Assembly: GCA_963777435.1 (NCBI GenBank)
Contig: CAVZQT010000002.1
Span: 434,001-498,000 of the forward strand
DNA from: AP-15 sp963777435
GTDB lineage: Bacteria; Pseudomonadota; Alphaproteobacteria; ATCC43930; CGMCC-115725
Direction of reading: 5' to 3'
DNA length: 64,000 nt
Part shown: piece by piece, positions 8,034 through 17,305 of the stretch
Layout of the letters: each line of letters begins with the position of its first letter
Position numbering within the stretch: position 1 is the first letter of the stretch
Translations under genes and position numbers: made by a program
Notes under the pieces: generated by a model
The model's database searches: none
What the model saw: only the letters and a program-made list of their open reading frames with translations
Told to the model about the DNA's origin: nothing

Positions 8034-10164
8034 ATGGAATTCTGGACAGAACCGCAGATGGCGTCGATCCACAAAATGCTCAACCCGCGCTCTATTGCGA
8101 TCGTGGGTGCCACGCCGCGGATGCAGTATGGCGGGCGGTTTCTGGCTGCCGCACTCAAGGCCAAAGACCGGGTGCGGGTTTATGCCGTGAACCCGCGTTA
8201 TGACGAAATCATGGGGGTGGAGTCTTACCCTGATGTGACGAGCCTGCCGCAGGCCCCCGATGTGGTCGCCGTCGTGGTCCCCTGGGACCAGGTACTCGAT
8301 GTCCTAGAGGAGAGCCACCGCAGGGGAGCGGGATCGGCGATCGTGATCTCGGCGGGATTTGCCGAGCGCGGCGTCGACGACCGGCGTGATCTGCAGCGGG
8401 AATTGGGCGCCTTTGCCAGCACCTCGGGCATGCGGATCAGCGGCCCTAACTGCCTGGGGCTCGCTAATGTCAAAGACGACATCTGGGCCACCGCTTCCTC
8501 GCGCGGGGCGTCCGGTCTGACCGGGCCGATCGGCTTGGTGTGCCAAAGCGGTGCGACGGCGTTCGGGCCGTTCCTGGTGCGGGCGGTCGAGAACGGCATC
8601 GGCTTCAGCTACATTATCTCGACCGGCAACGAGGCCGACCTCGACTTTACCGATTTCGCCCGCTATCTGCTCGACGATCCGGATACTCGGGTCATTGCCG
8701 GTTTTGTCGAAGGCTTCAAGCGGGCCGACAAGTTTCTCGAAGTGGCAAAGCTTGCAGCCGCGCGCGGCAAGCCGATCGTCCTCATAAAAATCGGGCGTTC
8801 GGAACTGGGAGCCCGGGCGGCACGCTCGCATACGGCGGCATTGACCGGCGCCGATGCCCGGTACGATGCGATCTTTGCCCAATACGGGGTCATCCGGGTC
8901 CAGGATTACGACGAGCTCCTGGAGACAGCACACCTCCTCGCCCACACCCCCAAGCCTGGCGTGCCCGGCATCGCGGTGGTGTCCCATTCGGGCGGCATCA
9001 GCTCGCTCACCGCCGACATGTGCGGCCAAGCCGGTCTCGATCTGCCGCCGCTCGGGCCGGAGGCGCGGGACGGCATCAACGCGATCCTGAAGGGCTTCGG
9101 GTGGGCGGCCAATCCTGCCGATGTGACAGGCTTTGCCAACAGCGAGTCGTTCCCGCAAATCATGGAATACATGATCAATGATCCCCGTATGGGGACGCTC
9201 GTCGTGGCGAGCGCCGGGGCCGACGCCCAAGCGCAGCAGGTCATCAATCAGCGGGATCGGACCGACAAGGGGGTGGTGTTCTTGTGGACCGGAAGCCGGG
9301 ACGCCGAGAGCGGCCTGGCGCAGCTCAAAGCGGCCCGGATACCGATCTTCTACACGCCGGACAAATTGGCGCGAGGCCTGCAGAGCCGGCTCGCCTATCA
9401 TACATGGCGCGAGCGTCGCCTCGCCGATGGCTTTGCCATGGCGCCGCCGCGCACGGCGGCGCAGGATCAGGCCATCGCCCAAGCTCTTGCTCTGGGGCGT
9501 CCGACACTCTCGGAGTTCCGAGAGCAAAGAGCTGCTGGCGGCCTGGGGTGTCGCGAGCGCGCGCGAGCGCCGGGTAAATTCCGCCGAGGCCGCGGTCGAA
9601 GCCGCAGAAGAGCTCGGGTTTCCGGTGGCTCTCAAGGTCGACTCGCCGGATATCCTGCACAAGACCGAGGCCGGGGTCGTTCGGCTGAACCTCGGCGATA
9701 TGGCGCAAGTGCGAACCGCCTATGCCGAGATCCTGGCCAATGCCAAGGCGCACGCGCCACAGGCCCAGATCATCGGTGTGTCGGTGCAGGAGATGGTCGC
9801 AGACGGTGTAGAAGTCATCATTGGCGTCAATTGCGACCCGCAATTGGGCCCGGTGCTGCTGTTCGGCACCGGCGGCGTGATGGTCGAGGTCTACAATGAT
9901 GTGGCGCTCAGACGCTGCCCGATCACGCTCTCGGAAGCACAGGCGATGATCGCCGAGGTCAAAGGAGCCCGCTTGCTCCGGGGCTTTCGCGGCCGGCCGG
10001 CGGCGGACCTCGAGGCGCTCGCGGATACCCTGGTGCGCGTGTCCTACCTCGCCATGCACCTCGAAGAACACCTGGCAGAATTGGACATCAACCCGCTGAT
10101 GGTGCTGCCGTCAGGCCACGGCGTGAAGGCGGTAGACGCCCTCGTCGTGTTGCGCGGCACATAA
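8034..10164 (+). pseudogene. NDP-forming acyl-CoA synthetase (acetate-CoA ligase family), one frameshift
   Basis: Enzymes of this family form or break acyl-CoA thioesters with ADP/ATP through a phosphohistidine. Part one carries an N-terminal CoA-binding Rossmann domain (IAIVGATPRMQYGG), the ligase domain with GLVCQSGA and GNEADLDF, and the phosphohistidine motif ARSHTAALTG (His266). After about 9520 the frame changes. Part two is the ATP-grasp domain (FPVALKVDSPDILHKTEAG, QEMVADGVEVIIGV, ELDINPLMV). The sequence GAGTTCCGAGAGC looks like a one-base expansion of GAGTCCGAGAGC. Joined length is about 710 aa, normal for the family. The substrate is unknown; the neighbours suggest a short, branched or aromatic acid. 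Confidence 0.85.
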
Positions 10165-10231
10165 TGATTGGAATCTGACGGAGGTCACCAACCACCTACT
10201 TGGGCAAGAACCTCTCAAACATGACGCTCCC

Positions 10232-11647
10232 TTATGGATCAGCCTTGTGGAACTGGCGCTCAACATACTGCTGAGCCGCACCACCCGCGATCAATGCACA
10301 GATAACCGCGACCGCGGTGGTCACCCCGTGCCAGTCTGAACCAACAAAACGATCAAGGAGCCTGTGAATAAGGTAAAAGGCGGCCACCCAGGTCCCAATC
10401 GCAACCAAGCCGAACAATGCCCCAGCAAAATAGTTGAGCTTCCGGTCAAGGAGCAGCAGGCGATGGACACTCTCATCCACCTTGTTTGAGTCCTCTACTT
10501 CGTCATCTCTCAACCATTCTGTCTCAGGTTCTGGATCGAAACCTCGCCACCGCTTTTGAAGCTGCTCGCATCGCTTTCGATACCGTCCGATGAGACCCTC
10601 CGCGAGACATTCTTCCTCCAGTAGCTTCCGAAGCTTCGCGGTGAAGAATATGTGGTCGTTGTATAGGGCGGCAAAGACAAAGGCGCCATTGTCTTTCTTG
10701 TAGCCCGCTCTCATTGCTCGCTCATCGAGATTTGCCTTGCCGTAATAGGCACAGCGGGCTGCTATGTCGGTCGATTTGGGCGAGCCATGGACCCGATACC
10801 CCTCCTTTTCGAGGGCTCTGCCGTAAAGTGCCGCGAGCATGCAGCGGAATTCATCCACCAGACCCATTGGCGTGAAATAACCCTCGCACGGCTCGTTGTT
10901 ATAATTTAGTACCTGGGCATTCGACCATCTAGTCAACTCAGCATCAATTTGCTTGGGCAGATGAAGATGTTGAGAGTTAAGGTTTTCCAATAGCCGATAA
11001 GCCGTATGTAGCCCTTTAGGTGTCGTTGGTACGATGCTCAAGAAACGGAAGATAGCTTCCTGAATATTTCTGTAACGAAGGTCAGGACCGTCTTGGGTGT
11101 CATTGGGGGCGTCGAGCCGGGGGTTTGCGGCGGACATAGAGACCAGATCACACCAGCGATCATCCGAGACAGCCGAAAATGGGTCCCCACGCTCATATAA
11201 GGCGACCATCAGTTCTTCGCTGGTATTCGGGTTCCCCAGAAGCGCCTCAGCCTCTGACCAGTCTGCATCGATTACTACGCGCCGGATCTCTCCTTCGCCG
11301 ATCACGGCCTTCGGAAACCCCCAAAATTCGTGTGCCGCACGGTTCGATAAAACGGCCATGCGAAGACCTTGCCTGTATCGAGCATCGAGCGGCCTAGTGG
11401 GATCGCCCAGTCCTCTCCGGTAGAGTTTTCCAAGAATGTCTCTGTCGGTTCCATATTGGGCTAAGGCAAGATTTATGAGGTGCTCATCCCGAGCCAGTAG
11501 GTTCTTCTCCAGTTCCTTGTCACCGATACCAATACCGCCAACTACCTTCTCGCCATATTTCTTGAGTTCTTCGAAGACGATTTCAGGGGGAGACACGAGG
11601 AGCCGCGCTTCCCTGATGCGCTTTTCATGCTCGCTCATACCGGCCAT
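10232..11647 (-). CDS. Unrecognised 471-aa protein with C-terminal membrane anchor
   Basis: I do not recognise a family. Residues 1-400 are soluble, charged and probably mostly helical. The C-terminal part has two hydrophobic segments (FAGALFGLVAIGTWVAAFYL and, after a short loop, TTAVAVICALIAGGAA) ending in a short charged tail, so the bulk should face one side of the membrane. The ATG at 11647 is chosen because AGGGGG stands seven bases upstream. Base composition is visibly lower in GC than the flanking genes, and codon use is more relaxed, which suggests transfer. It follows a DUF4238 gene on the same strand by 50 bp, and the two probably form an operon. Confidence 0.75.
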   Translation of the reverse strand: MAGMSEHEKRIREARLLVSPPEIVFEELKKYGEKVVGGIGIGDKELEKNLLARDEHLINLALAQYGTDRDILGKLYRRGLGDPTRPLDARYRQGLRMAVLSNRAAHEFWGFPKAVIGEGEIRRVVIDADWSEAEALLGNPNTSEELMVALYERGDPFSAVSDDRWCDLVSMSAANPRLDAPNDTQDGPDLRYRNIQEAIFRFLSIVPTTPKGLHTAYRLLENLNSQHLHLPKQIDAELTRWSNAQVLNYNNEPCEGYFTPMGLVDEFRCMLAALYGRALEKEGYRVHGSPKSTDIAARCAYYGKANLDERAMRAGYKKDNGAFVFAALYNDHIFFTAKLRKLLEEECLAEGLIGRYRKRCEQLQKRWRGFDPEPETEWLRDDEVEDSNKVDESVHRLLLLDRKLNYFAGALFGLVAIGTWVAAFYLIHRLLDRFVGSDWHGVTTAVAVICALIAGGAAQQYVERQFHKADP

Positions 11648-11697
11648 GAAGCCCCCTGGCTCTCCGGTAGTTCACACGGCCCGAACTCGGCTGCTGG

Positions 11698-12660
11698 TCA
11701 GCTTGCGCGCATTCGTGCCTGATCGGCCAGAAGTTCGTCGCCCCGCATAATCCTGGCGTTGTGGGCCAGCTTGTAAATGAAATTGCTATGCCGGGAATAG
11801 ATCTGCCGCTCCGCATAGACGGCGACCGTCCCATTGATTTGGGCGATCAGCCAATCCGGCGCGTCCCACTCCTCCTCGCGCGCCTCGAATGCACCGATGA
11901 CGGCGAGCTCGTCGGAGATCGGAAAGATGATCTGTGTCCGAGATAAACCGAAGCCCGGCCCATGGAAGTTGTCGCGTCGGGCTGGGTCCGACCACATCAA
12001 GCAGACTGGATGATCGGAGGTTATGAATCCAGTCCTGCCGGGTTGCGCGCGCAATAGCGTCCATTTTCGGCGGAAGAAGAATGGCAATACCGTATCAAGA
12101 GACTTCAACTCCATAGCCAGATGCCGGCCTGTCGGTACGGTGATCTGATACTGATCGGCCTCAACGAGCTCCCGCATCTTTTGGTAATCTTCGTCGGCAT
12201 CTGGCGGAAGAGCACCCTCGGCCTTCATTTGGCGGATTTGAGAGGCCCATCGTTCAGGTGTCGCTGTGGCAAGTGCGAGGATTTGCTTCGCGATTTGCTC
12301 TTGGAACCGCCGCGTATTCTCGCGGAGCCCAGGGTTCTTAACGGCCATCATCGCCATTAAGTTGAACAGGTACGCCCGATCATTCGGCTCCTTGATCGAC
12401 CGAGCGGCAATGATCCTTTTAAGAGCTTGGCTCAGTTCGGTTTCGAACCCCGAGAGGGCGTTCTCCAACGCATCCGGCTCATACTCCTCAACCTCGATCC
12501 GGTGAAAATCCCGCTCGGCGGCGACATTGGCCGGCGCTGTACGGAAGGCGCGCCGTTCTTTGCCGTCAATCACGAACAGCTTGGGCTTCTGCGGCTCGGT
12601 GACGAAGCCTCGAAGATAACACTGCGGCACGTAGTGGTGGCGTCTGGCAGTCATGCTCAT
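11698..12660 (-). CDS. DUF4238 domain protein
   Basis: The N-terminus RRHHYVPQCYLRGF is the hallmark of DUF4238, a family of about 300 aa with no established function. The central part has FITSDHPVCL and the later part QIIFPISDELAV, both family-like. I place the start at 12660 (MSMTARRHH). The longer open frame to the right only shadows the thiolase fragment on the same strand. No strong ribosome-binding site is visible. The gene lies 50 bp upstream of the 471-aa membrane protein and both stand out by composition, so they read as a transferred two-gene module. DUF4238 genes are scattered among mobile regions in many bacteria; any defence role here is conjecture. Confidence 0.85.
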   Translation of the reverse strand: MSMTARRHHYVPQCYLRGFVTEPQKPKLFVIDGKERRAFRTAPANVAAERDFHRIEVEEYEPDALENALSGFETELSQALKRIIAARSIKEPNDRAYLFNLMAMMAVKNPGLRENTRRFQEQIAKQILALATATPERWASQIRQMKAEGALPPDADEDYQKMRELVEADQYQITVPTGRHLAMELKSLDTVLPFFFRRKWTLLRAQPGRTGFITSDHPVCLMWSDPARRDNFHGPGFGLSRTQIIFPISDELAVIGAFEAREEEWDAPDWLIAQINGTVAVYAERQIYSRHSNFIYKLAHNARIMRGDELLADQARMRAS

Positions 12661-12745
12661 CGAACATACAAAGAACGGTCCCCGTTGTCGAGACGGTGGC
12701 TGAGAGTGATCGCCGCGAGCGGGTGATCGCCAGTGCCACTGGCCG

Positions 12746-13042
12746 TCAGCTCGGGGATTTGCCGAACATGATCCAGCCGCCGCTGCTTGGCGTGGTGAAG
12801 GCCGCCAGCGCCGTCTCTGCCCGCACCGCGGCCTGCCGGGCGCCGGCCGTGCTGCGGAGTTGCCCGATGCTGTCGGTGTACATCGCCGTGCGGGTGCGCC
12901 CGTTCCCCAGATTGCCGCCGCTCGAAGAGAACGGGTGCGGTCCCTCGACCCTGATATCGCCCGCGTAGAACCCAAGGGCGTCGCCGCGTTTGACGCGGTG
13001 CCACTGGAAGCCCTCGAAGAAGAACTGCACCATCGGGGCATA
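12746..13042 (-). pseudogene. Thiolase-family C-terminal fragment (paralogue of the gene at 14359-15675)
   Basis: About 98 residues, from YAPMVQFFFEGFQWH to WIMFGKSPS, align without gaps to the C-terminus of the complete thiolase-fold gene downstream, with 16 differences by eye. The preceding ~330 residues are absent. The open frame to the right runs straight into the 130-bp inverted-repeat element. It is a truncated duplicate that cannot form a thiolase. Confidence 0.85.
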
Positions 13043-13069
13043 GCCGTCGTGAGCTAAATCCGGCATTTG

Positions 13070-13200
13070 CACCACAGAGGCACAGAGCACATAGAGACAG
13101 ATCAAGAGCTTATATAAAATCGGATGCTCACCTTCGCGGTGACGATGCGCAGGATTTTACCTAGCGGAATAATCTCTGTGATCTCTGGGCCTCTGTGGTG
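13070..13200. repeat. 131-bp inverted-repeat element (MITE/REP-like), copy 1
   Basis: The terminal inverted repeats are CACCACAGAGGCACAGAG (13070-13087) and CTCTGGGCCTCTGTGGTG (13183-13200), with one mismatch in 18. No open frame lies inside. It begins 13 bp beyond the stop of the deaminase gene. A close relative of the same length lies at 17161-17289. CACCACAGAG(A/G)CACAGAG-type palindromes occur between genes in many unrelated bacteria. Confidence 0.8.
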
Positions 13201-13213
13201 AACTGTTCTTTTA

Positions 13214-13666
13214 CTATCGCGACCATCCCTCGAACAGCTTGAGCACGTCCTCGGCTAGGACGCCGCCGGTGACTTCGATCGCGGTGAACGTCGTCTTGGC
13301 CGCGATTTCAGTGCTAGGTACTTTGATCTGGCCGAGGAGCCTGCTGAGCTCTTCGATCGACGCGCCGTAGACGACCCGCGCGATGCGGCAGTAGGCGATG
13401 GCGCCCATGCACATCGGACACGGCTCACCCGAGGTATAGATCGTGGCGCCGCGCAAGATTTCCGGGCCATGCTCGGCAAGGCAGTGGCGGATTGCGACCA
13501 TCTCGGCATGCGCGGTCGGGTCCTTGCGCCGCTTGCCAAAGTTGCCGCCGCGCGCCAGCATCCGGTCATCCTTGACAATCACGGCCCCGAAAGGTGCGTC
13601 CGCTTCCGCCGCGAGCGCGATCGCCTCGCGCATCAGCGCGATATCGGTGGTCGTGACATTGCTCAT
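13214..13666 (-). CDS. Nucleoside/guanine deaminase family protein
   Basis: A zinc-dependent cytidine-deaminase-fold enzyme of 150 aa. The catalytic motif HAE is at residues 53-55 and the zinc ligands are PCPMC (Cys83 and Cys86). FGAVIVKDD near the N-terminus and VVYGASIEEL after the second motif are typical. Length and motifs fit the group that includes guanine deaminase (guanine to xanthine) and related purine deaminases. They fit less well with TadA, which is usually longer at the C-terminus and sits elsewhere. It stands alone on the minus strand, with the inverted-repeat element directly downstream. The exact substrate cannot be read from sequence. Confidence 0.85.
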   Translation of the reverse strand: MSNVTTTDIALMREAIALAAEADAPFGAVIVKDDRMLARGGNFGKRRKDPTAHAEMVAIRHCLAEHGPEILRGATIYTSGEPCPMCMGAIAYCRIARVVYGASIEELSRLLGQIKVPSTEIAAKTTFTAIEVTGGVLAEDVLKLFEGWSR

Positions 13667-13908
13667 GTCATGCCTTGCGTTTCAATCAAGGGCTTCGTCT
13701 GCACCCCGGGCAGCATCGAATTCCAGGTCGTTCCCAGCGAAATCGCCTTAGAATAAGATCGTGGCAAGCATAACACCGCTTCGCATCCTCGTCGTTGCCG
13801 CGCGCCTTGGCTCAGGTCCGTTTACGAATACTGCTCTTCGTGGCGCGCCAGCGGCCGGTCGAGATGCGGCTCAGGTAGAGGAAATCAGCACAAAAGGGCG
13901 GCTGGAGA

Positions 13909-14313
13909 TCAGCGCTCGTTGAGGCGCTTCAACCCGTCAAGGAAGCGAGAAACCTCAGCGCGCGTCCAGCTCGCCCCCTCGTTCCAGAAGTTCAGCAGCG
14001 CGTCACGGTTGAGAGCGACCCACGCGGAGACCAGCGGAGCGCGCTGTCCCACGACCTGGTCCGGCAGGCTGTTCGCCACCACCCGTGGCGGGTCGGCAAT
14101 CGTCACCGAGCAGCTCGGTTGCGCTTCCCCCGCCCGGCCATCGAAGTACTTCACCCGCGGCCCGTGCCTGCCCATGCGTGTCGATACGAAGATCGTCCCG
14201 GAGATCCCGGTATCCTCCTCCGCGAGGTTCGCCATCTCGACTAGGTCCTCGTCCGCCAGCTCGTCGGCTAGCGGCGCGTCCGCGGGGATATTGGTGACGG
14301 CGGTTATCGGCAC
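13909..14313 (-). CDS. Conserved hypothetical protein, up to 134 aa
   Basis: No named domain is recognised. The body reads like a small compact protein: GTIFVSTRMGRHGPRVKYF, then LVSAWVALNRDALLNFWNEG and SWTRAEVSRFLDGL. Related short proteins starting near MANLAEEDTG are familiar from proteobacterial genomes, so translation may start at the ATG at 14235. The longest frame instead uses a GTG at 14313. It lies just downstream of the thiolase-fold gene on the same strand (45 bp), so it could be cotranscribed. The function is unknown. Confidence 0.6.
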   Translation of the reverse strand: MPITAVTNIPADAPLADELADEDLVEMANLAEEDTGISGTIFVSTRMGRHGPRVKYFDGRAGEAQPSCSVTIADPPRVVANSLPDQVVGQRAPLVSAWVALNRDALLNFWNEGASWTRAEVSRFLDGLKRLNER

Positions 14314-14358
14314 GGGAGGGCCAAATTAACGTCGTGGTCTCTAAAAGTAAAGGTCGGG

Positions 14359-15675
14359 TCAGCTCGGGGATTTGCCGAACATGATCCAGCCGCCACTGCT
14401 GGGCGTGGTGAATGCCGCCAGTGCGGTCTCTGTCCGAACCTTGACCTGGCGGGCGCCGGCGGTGCCGCGCAGCTGCTCGATGCTGTCGGTGTACATGGCT
14501 GTGCGGCAGCGCCCGGTCCCCAGATTGCCGCCGCTCGAGCAGAACGGGTGCGGTCCCTCGACCCTGATGTCGCCGGCGTAGAACGCGAACGCATCGCCGC
14601 GCTTGACGCCGTGCCACTGGAAGGCCTCCAGAAAGAACTGCGCCATGATCGAGTAGCCTTCGTAAGGATTGAAGATATCGACGTCCTCGGGCCCCAGTCC
14701 CGCACCCTCGTACATTCTGCTGGCGGCGCGGTCGGTCCAATCCTCGATCTCGTCCAGATCTTCCTGTGTGCTGCGCTTTCGGAAATTGTGCTGTGAGTGG
14801 TTGAGCACATAGACCGGGCTTTGCCGCATGTCGCGGGCGCGCTCGGCGGTCGTGAACAGATAGGCGGCCGAGGCATTGACCGGCCGGTCGCAGTCCCACA
14901 GCCGGAGCGGGTTCAGGACGTAGCGCGAATTGACGTAATCCTCGATCGTGAGCTGCGGCACGTTGTGACTGGCATTGTACCCCCATGGCGTCAATAGCCC
15001 GTTCCTATGCTGGTTGACGACAAAGGGGGCGACGTCGTCATGCTCGCCGCCGTATTTCAGGCAGTACTGATTGTGCGGGAAGATGTTGATGAAATCGTTG
15101 CCGCCGTGATTGCCCCAGGGTGCGGTCCATTGGCGGGCACCGCGGGCGTAGTCGTCGGCGTTCTCGCCGCCGCGGCGATAGCGGCCTTCGAGATTGCCGG
15201 TCGGGTAGATGACGAGACAGGTGTGGCACTGGCCGTCACCCACGGCCTGTGCCGCCATGCCGACCATTTCGCTGATCGTCGGCACGCCTGTCGGGGCAAA
15301 TTTGACATTGGGCAGGCGCATCTGATCAATCAGCCACTGCGCGTTGACCAGAGTGAGCCCCCACTCCGAATCGTAGGGCGGGGCGAAGTAGGGCCGTGGC
15401 GCCCACTGCGATGCGGAGCCGCCGCTGCCGCCGGCAATATGGCTGTCGCAGCAGATGACCCCGTCGATCTGATCCGGCGTGACACCGGCGTCGTCCATCG
15501 CCTTTTGGCAGGCCAGGATCGAGTAGGCGCCGAGCGTCTGATCCATCGAGACGCCGTCCCAGCGGCGGTCGACCGGCGAATGTCCAACACCCGCCACGGC
15601 GACCTTGCCGCGGTGCTCCCATAGGCCGAGCCCGTCCTTGTCTCGCCGCCACTGATACCGGTCTGGCCCGCTCAT
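14359..15675 (-). CDS. Thiolase-fold enzyme (SCP2-thiolase/lipid-transfer type)
   Basis: The 438-aa protein has a thiolase fold: VAVAGVGHSPVD at the N-terminus, ILACQKAMDDAGV, DGVICCDSH, then the C-terminal GDIRVEGPHPFCSSGGNLG. The region where classical thiolases carry the acylated cysteine reads AGGSGGSASQW without Cys. That fits lipid-transfer-type thiolases and the Ltp2 retro-aldolases rather than a standard acetyltransferase. Such proteins usually work with a DUF35 zinc-ribbon/OB-fold partner, and one lies upstream at 16724-17134. A GGGGGAG ribosome-binding site precedes the ATG at 15675. A role in removing a side chain from a bulky acyl-CoA is inferred. A truncated paralogue lies at 12746-13042. 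Confidence 0.85.
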   Translation of the reverse strand: MSGPDRYQWRRDKDGLGLWEHRGKVAVAGVGHSPVDRRWDGVSMDQTLGAYSILACQKAMDDAGVTPDQIDGVICCDSHIAGGSGGSASQWAPRPYFAPPYDSEWGLTLVNAQWLIDQMRLPNVKFAPTGVPTISEMVGMAAQAVGDGQCHTCLVIYPTGNLEGRYRRGGENADDYARGARQWTAPWGNHGGNDFINIFPHNQYCLKYGGEHDDVAPFVVNQHRNGLLTPWGYNASHNVPQLTIEDYVNSRYVLNPLRLWDCDRPVNASAAYLFTTAERARDMRQSPVYVLNHSQHNFRKRSTQEDLDEIEDWTDRAASRMYEGAGLGPEDVDIFNPYEGYSIMAQFFLEAFQWHGVKRGDAFAFYAGDIRVEGPHPFCSSGGNLGTGRCRTAMYTDSIEQLRGTAGARQVKVRTETALAAFTTPSSGGWIMFGKSPS

Positions 15676-15842
15676 CGCTCCCCCGCTCCTCTATGCTCCG
15701 GCAGTGAGGATATGGCAGGGACGAACAAAAGTGCAAATCAGACGTCCGCGGTTGGAGGGCGGCCCCCGATCCTTTGCAGGCATTTGCGCCGGAGTTCTGC
15801 AGCCACTAACCTATCGAGTGCTTGGCTCCGCCTCACAACTCT

Positions 15843-16603
15843 TTATTTGGAACCTTTTTGCCAAACTGTATCGTAACTACAATCATCGATCGTCCTGCGT
15901 GCTTTTACGGTCCCCCCTCTGTCTATTCCGCCGCCGACTGTACCCTCAACACTGCGGACACGTATCATCGCCAGCTCGCCGTGAGAACCAACCGTCCCTT
16001 GAAAACCCGGCAGGTGTGCCTGACCGTTAGCGATGGTGAGCGTCCCGGCTCGCCGCTCCGGACATTCGCCCACCTGCCCTGTCCCCCTGTTCAGGTAAGT
16101 TTCGTTCAGTTTCATCGAAGAGACGAATTCGTATGTTCCGTCAAATTGAATATTCGGGATCGGAAACGACGGACTTTGCACTTTTCGCCAGATCAAATCA
16201 TGGCGACAATTATAAGGTATCCGGCGCGCGCGGACCGTGCCGTTTGCATCTATTCGGCCGCTCGTCGTTATCTCAATACCCTCAGACCCGCCCCCTTTGC
16301 CCCAGGGCGAGGATTTAATCGCATTGTCAGCTCGCCTTGGGGCCCAACTGTCCCTTCTTGTTCATTATACCGCGCGTGGCCGTTCACGATGGTGAGCGGC
16401 CCCACGTTCTGGAATTCCGGGCATGGGACGATCCAGTTGGTTCCTGTCTTGTGCAAGGTGTCATCTACCTTCGTCGATGACACGAATGCGTATATGCCAT
16501 CAAATTGCGTGATAGTGGTCGAAGGCGATGGCGTCTGCGCGTTCGCGACCGCAAGCAAGCCCAAAAATCCGACGATCCCCCACCATCCAATATGCTTTTG
16601 CAC
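15843..16603 (-). pseudogene. Secreted two-repeat protein, one frameshift between repeats
   Basis: The start is placed at a GTG at 16603, with GGGGAG four bases upstream. It gives a clean signal peptide (GIVGFLGLLAVANAQ). Two homologous domains follow, each patterned QFDG.Y.FVSS.K, a CP pair, LTI.NG.A, GTVG..GEL.M and ending near C..D..W.K. The first domain ends early at a stop near 16268. In the next frame its tail (GRIDANGTVRARR, NCRHDLIWRKV) continues in frame into the second domain. A one-base change near 16310 is therefore the only barrier to a single ~250-aa exported protein. Small secreted proteins with this FDG...VSS pattern are common in rhizobia-like genomes; the function is unknown. 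Confidence 0.7.
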
Positions 16604-16723
16604 GTGCTCCCCGATTTTCTCTGCACCGGCAACGCTAAAGATGTTACCTGACACAGCTCGCACGGCAAACCGCTACTGATCTCGGCTATCCGCCCCGAGC
16701 CATCCAACCGCGCAGGTGCCTAA

Positions 16724-17134
16724 CTAGGCGAGGACTCGCCACTCGTGGATGAGCTGGCCTGGGGCCACCTCCTCGAATGTCACCTCGACGGCGGCGCCCA
16801 CTGGCACCTTGTAGGGCGGGGTGCCCGGGAGATTGGAATAGAAATTGACCCTGATGTCCGCGTCCAAGGTCACCATTGCGAGGTTATAGGGCTGATCGGG
16901 CATGCGCCGGTTGAGGCGGCCATCCTCGATCACGATGTAGGTCGCGATATGGCCTCTTCCCTCGACCTCTTTCCACGTCAGACCGGCGCCCGAGTTGCAG
17001 AATTGGCAGGTCTGCTGCGGGGGGTATTGCAGCCTGTCGCATTGAGCGCAGTGCTGCAAGACGAGCCGCCTTTGATCGACGGCGTCCCAGAACGGCTTGC
17101 TTAACGCGTCGGCGACGGGGATCAGCTTTGGCAT
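16724..17134 (-). CDS. DUF35-type zinc-ribbon/OB-fold protein, acyl-CoA binding partner
   Basis: These small proteins bind acyl-CoA substrates and stabilise or present them to thiolase-fold enzymes and retro-aldolases. The 136-aa sequence has the rubredoxin-like zinc ribbon (CAQCDRLQYPPQQTCQFC, residues ~29-46). An OB fold follows (GRGHIATYIVIEDG, YNLAMVTLD), with the GxxVEVTFEE end. It fits the thiolase-fold protein at 14359-15675, although a secreted-protein gene lies between them. The inverted-repeat element lies directly upstream of its start, so its promoter must be inside or beyond that element unless it is read through from the ThDP gene. Confidence 0.9.
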   Translation of the reverse strand: MPKLIPVADALSKPFWDAVDQRRLVLQHCAQCDRLQYPPQQTCQFCNSGAGLTWKEVEGRGHIATYIVIEDGRLNRRMPDQPYNLAMVTLDADIRVNFYSNLPGTPPYKVPVGAAVEVTFEEVAPGQLIHEWRVLA

Positions 17135-17160
17135 CGTTTCACCCTGAATTCGGGGATTTG

Positions 17161-17289
17161 CACCACAGAGACACAGAGTACACGGAGTAGGATCAAGAGA
17201 TTGCGTAAAAATGCAATCCCCATCCTCCCGGTAACGTAGTGGATTTCACAAAATTAAATAATCTCCGTGATCTCTGTGTCTCCGTGGTG
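17161..17289. repeat. 129-bp inverted-repeat element (MITE/REP-like), copy 2
   Basis: The terminal repeats CACCACAGAGACACAGAG (17161-17178) and CTCTGTGTCTCCGTGGTG (17272-17289) have one mismatch in 18. The interior resembles copy 1 at several points (GATCAAGAG, AATAATCTC, GTGATCTCTG). As in copy 1, it starts within about 17 bp of an upstream gene's stop codon (17306) in the same orientation. Confidence 0.8.
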
Positions 17290-17305
17290 AACTGCTCTTT
17301 TTGGT

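Noticed and set aside
8304..9662. 452-aa open frame on the minus strand
   Set aside because: Antisense shadow of the acyl-CoA synthetase, with biased composition and no motifs.
12661..13041. N-terminal extension of the DUF4238 frame
   Set aside because: The extension is out of frame with, and shadows, the thiolase fragment. The family N-terminus RRHHYVP marks the true start at 12660.
13070..17289. CACCACAGAG repeats as a possible CRISPR array
   Set aside because: Only two distant copies, each with inverted terminal repeats and no regular spacer pattern.
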